7,175 bases of DNA, taken from NCBI GenBank assembly GCA_937888925.1, contig CALARM010000592.1:1-7175 (forward strand), read 5' to 3'. Below the pieces are notes generated by a model that worked only from the letters and a program-made list of their open reading frames with translations, searched no databases and was not told the DNA's origin. Position 1 is the stretch's first letter. Every line of letters begins with the position of its first letter. This DNA comes from an uncultured Synergistia bacterium. Lineage in GTDB: Bacteria > Eremiobacterota > SpSt-956 > JAKJGF01. Below, in pieces: positions 5,485-7,175 of this stretch. The translations under genes and the position numbers were made by a program.

Positions 5485-5514
5485 ATGTAAAATCCTGAAA
5501 AAACAGGTTTACAT
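5485..5514. repeat. 11-bp hairpin with A6 loop
   Basis: ATGTAAA plus CCTG (5485-5491, 5494-5497) pairs with CAGG plus TTTACAT (5504-5514), leaving a 2-base AT bulge and a six-A loop. It is the longest inverted repeat in the divergent spacer. It has no T-run on the plus strand, so an operator or an RNA structure is more likely than a terminator. Confidence 0.5.
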
Positions 5515-5580
5515 AATATATATTTATAAAATTTGTCAAAGGTCTGTTTTATCTTTTATTTAATTTGAAGGAATTAAATA

Positions 5581-5598
5581 AAATATTCAAGAATATTT
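5581..5598. promoter_or_regulatory. 18-bp palindrome AAATATTC-AA-GAATATTT
   Basis: Perfect 8-bp arms around a 2-bp centre give the symmetry of a dimeric repressor site (TTC-NN-GAA core). It lies about 170 bp before the lipoprotein gene. The DNA is very AT-rich, so chance symmetry cannot be excluded. No specific regulator is claimed. Confidence 0.4.
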
Positions 5599-5766
5599 AT
5601 TAAGAAATCACATTTTAGATCAATAAAAATAATTTGTCAATACTTCTTACGCATTTGCAATTTTTTGCAGTAAAAAAACAACTTAAATATCTTGAAAAAT
5701 AACAATTTAAGTATAAACCAGAATAACTATTAATTAGCAATAGCAAAAAAAAGAGGTGCATAAAAA

Positions 5767-6849
5767 ATGTCCCGTAAAATATTGTATATAAACTTAGTAA
5801 TATCTATTTTATTATTTTCTTTTTCAGGATGCAGAAATTCCAGAAAAGAACCGACACCTGTGCCTGTCACTCCTACAGCAGTCCCCACTGCCACAGAAAA
5901 TCCGAAAGCTTTTATTATAAATCCCGGCACAGGCATCGGCAGGGTTCAGGTAAATAAAAGTAAATTAATTTCAGTGGAAGAATGGCTCGGCAAAGCGGAC
6001 AGCGAAGAAGTAACAGATGAAGGAGACGTTAAATTAACCTATAAAACACATAAACTTACCTTTTTCTTTACAACCGATAACCAGATCTTAAAAGCTGTTC
6101 TCGTTGAAAATCCCGAATATAAAACCAATGAAGGCATAGCTGTGGGTTCAAATATTGTAGATGTAAAGACTCTCTATGACGGAGTATTGAATAAAACTGG
6201 AAAAGTATATCTGGCAAAAGATGAAACAAAATATTATTATGACTCCGGTAATGTTACATCTATTTTAATATCTAAAAAAATTGCTCCTTCGCCGTCAGCA
6301 AAGCCTTCTCCGAAAGTGGAACCTGCTGCTGTAACAAAGCCAACCAGTCCTGCAGAGAATCCTTCTCCGCAGGTATCTCCGAAATCTTCCATACCGGAGG
6401 ATTATATATCGTCTGCAAAAAAAATACTTGATGACATAGAAGACCTCAAAGATGTTGCAAAATCAATAAGAGACTATCAAAATTATGGTAACCATGTAAC
6501 GGAAACAGAGATAAAAGTAAATAAATTTTTAAAAGATAATCCTGTAAGTTATGTTCCCCGGTTCAATGAAGAAATATCTTCTGCCATGACCTGTTACAGA
6601 GATGCCCAGAGGTTCTGGCATGCTGTTATAACTGCCGGTACCTATAAAAAATTTAAAATCCTCACTGCCGACATATTCATAAGACATCCTGAATTACTGA
6701 TTTCCCTGAAAAGAATCTATAAATGGAATGATATCTATCGGATAGTAACGGTAAAAGATGCAGGCAGAGCCGGAGCTGTCCTGTTATGGGAAGAAGGGAA
6801 CGGACATGTAGAAACAGCGGAAAGATTATTAGATGCAGTAGATGATTAA
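5767..6849 (+). CDS. Lipoprotein with two BamE/SmpA-like repeats and helical C-terminal domain
   Basis: Residues 1-21 are a signal peptide ending in FSFSG before Cys22, a lipobox, so the mature protein is membrane-anchored by lipid at C22. A Pro/Thr-rich linker (28-46) follows. Residues ~54-115 (GIGRV...ISVEEWLGKAD...LTFFFTTDNQILKAVL) and ~122-168 (EGIAVGSNIVDVKTLYDG...KYYYDSGNVTSILI) are two versions of a short alpha-beta unit like the BamE/SmpA fold. There a GI.vG stretch starts a helix, followed by a G-containing turn and strands. A second Pro/Ser-rich linker (172-210) leads to a Lys-rich, mostly helical domain (211-360) of unknown function, with C276. AGAGGTG lies 8 bases before ATG. The gene stands alone. 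An envelope scaffold or sensor role is inference. Confidence 0.85.
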   Translation: MSRKILYINLVISILLFSFSGCRNSRKEPTPVPVTPTAVPTATENPKAFIINPGTGIGRVQVNKSKLISVEEWLGKADSEEVTDEGDVKLTYKTHKLTFFFTTDNQILKAVLVENPEYKTNEGIAVGSNIVDVKTLYDGVLNKTGKVYLAKDETKYYYDSGNVTSILISKKIAPSPSAKPSPKVEPAAVTKPTSPAENPSPQVSPKSSIPEDYISSAKKILDDIEDLKDVAKSIRDYQNYGNHVTETEIKVNKFLKDNPVSYVPRFNEEISSAMTCYRDAQRFWHAVITAGTYKKFKILTADIFIRHPELLISLKRIYKWNDIYRIVTVKDAGRAGAVLLWEEGNGHVETAERLLDAVDD

Positions 6850-6865
6850 AATCAACCTTTTTTAT

Positions 6866-6925
6866 CTATCGGTTTTCATCAAGAAAGCCTTTCCAGAAGA
6901 ACGTGTTTTCTGCCCATATGTTCAT
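6866..6925 (-). CDS. Doubtful 19-residue open frame
   Basis: ATG (6923-6925) to TAG (6866-6868) encodes MNIWAENTFFWKGFLDENR, and the open frame continues upstream to about 6976 without a stop. It contains several Trp and Phe and reads like a protein tail. There is no clear ribosome site and the length is within chance, so it is more likely noise or a relic of the neighbouring minus-strand gene than a real gene. Confidence 0.12.
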   Translation of the reverse strand: MNIWAENTFFWKGFLDENR

Positions 6926-6965
6926 TTTATAATTCTTCAGAAAATTACGTCTCACCCATTGCTTT

Positions 6966-7018
6966 AGGAGATATTATAGTGATTTTTATCGGCTTCGTTA
7001 TAATCTCCTGTTTTTTTT
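6966..7018 (+). terminator. Intrinsic terminator downstream of the lipoprotein gene
   Basis: AGGAGAT plus TATA (6966-6972, 6975-6978) pairs with TATA plus ATCTCCT (6999-7009), leaving a 2-base bulge and a 20-base loop. It is followed by TG and eight Ts (7011-7018). The T-run is on the plus side only, so it terminates transcription from the lipoprotein gene, after a trailer of about 115 bases. Its right half lies inside the end of the convergent edge gene. Confidence 0.7.
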
Positions 7019-7175
7019 ATAATCTTCCGTTATATGTTTCTTTATTTCTTCTTTCTTCCTGTGAAGTGCCGAAAGAAAAGGCGACGTAGTCCTGTATATG
7101 CGGAGTTCTTTCAGGAGAGATTCTTTCAGAAAGACTTTATTTGCTTCTTCTACAGGTATATCTGCAGAAATACCC
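6998..7175 (-). CDS. 3' end of an unidentified minus-strand gene (partial)
   Basis: An open frame enters from the right edge (first whole codon ends at 7174) and stops at TAA (6998-7000), giving the last 58 residues. The sequence starts GISADIPVEEANKVFLKESL, continues through LRIYRTTSPFLSALHRK, and ends in a basic Lys/Arg-rich helix-like tail. No family is recognised. The open length and the convergent layout with a shared terminator support a real gene end, but the fragment is short. Confidence 0.5.
   Translation of the reverse strand, partial: GISADIPVEEANKVFLKESLLKELRIYRTTSPFLSALHRKKEEIKKHITEDYKKNRRL

Larger units (their letters stand above)
5211..5766. other. 556-bp AT-rich non-coding spacer
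   Basis: No convincing gene is seen between the start of the zinc-ribbon gene and the start of the lipoprotein gene, which are divergent. It holds a minus-strand TATAAT (5290-5295) without a good -35, three inverted repeats listed separately, and two ATTTGTCAA motifs (5531-5539 and 5632-5640) about 100 bp apart. I could not find a convincing -35/-10 pair for the lipoprotein gene. AGAGGTG (5752-5758) is its ribosome-binding site. Confidence 0.6.

Noticed and set aside
5730..5936. Minus-strand open frame of 68 codons over the lipoprotein start
   Set aside because: It covers the ribosome site and signal peptide of a well-supported gene; the Gly/Val/Thr run is the reverse of Pro/Thr codons.
1..7175. 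tRNA or rRNA genes
   Set aside because: No cloverleaf with a TTCGA-type arm and CCA-type end, and no rRNA-like conserved stretch was seen on either strand.

Overview
The window is AT-rich bacterial DNA with strong Shine-Dalgarno sites, one TTG start, a lipoprotein and two exported proteins. No gene identifies the species. The many domain combinations with no obvious family, spread over long AT-rich spacers, fit a poorly characterised, probably uncultured lineage; that is an impression, not a placement.

Layout. At the left, on the minus strand, lies an exported protein with an Ig-like N-terminal part and a peptidase MA-like (gluzincin) C-terminal part whose zinc motif reads HELGD instead of HELGH (24-1193). 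A 336-bp divergent spacer follows. It holds a repeat copy, two inverted repeats and a good extended -10 promoter driving a plus-strand gene for an exported TPR-thioredoxin fusion (1530-2453). That gene ends at nested alternative hairpins, followed by a second copy of the same ~80-bp repeat, so it is bracketed by direct repeats.

The centre is a minus-strand two-gene operon (4671 to 2669). It encodes two paralogous, signal-less, heptad-patterned coiled-coil proteins of a family I do not recognise. Each is built from an internal duplication, and the first also carries a His/Gly/Pro-rich insert encoded by unusually GC-rich DNA. Its promoter region has a tandem TTTTGTTAA motif at 11-bp spacing. 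Behind it lies a ~170-bp element with terminal inverted repeats and internal hairpins (4823-4991), either a miniature mobile element or a structured RNA. Its right end supplies the stop codon of a small stand-alone zinc-ribbon gene (4986-5210, minus).

A 556-bp AT-rich non-coding stretch with several palindromes precedes a plus-strand lipoprotein gene (5767-6849) with two BamE/SmpA-like repeats, Pro-rich linkers and a helical C-terminal domain. Its terminator (6966-7018) folds across the stop codon of a convergent gene that runs off the right edge.

How the genes work together: most are single transcription units with unrelated domains, so no pathway can be claimed. The only clear functional unit is the paralogous coiled-coil pair, which probably forms homo- or hetero-oligomers. 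It is the best candidate here for something undescribed.
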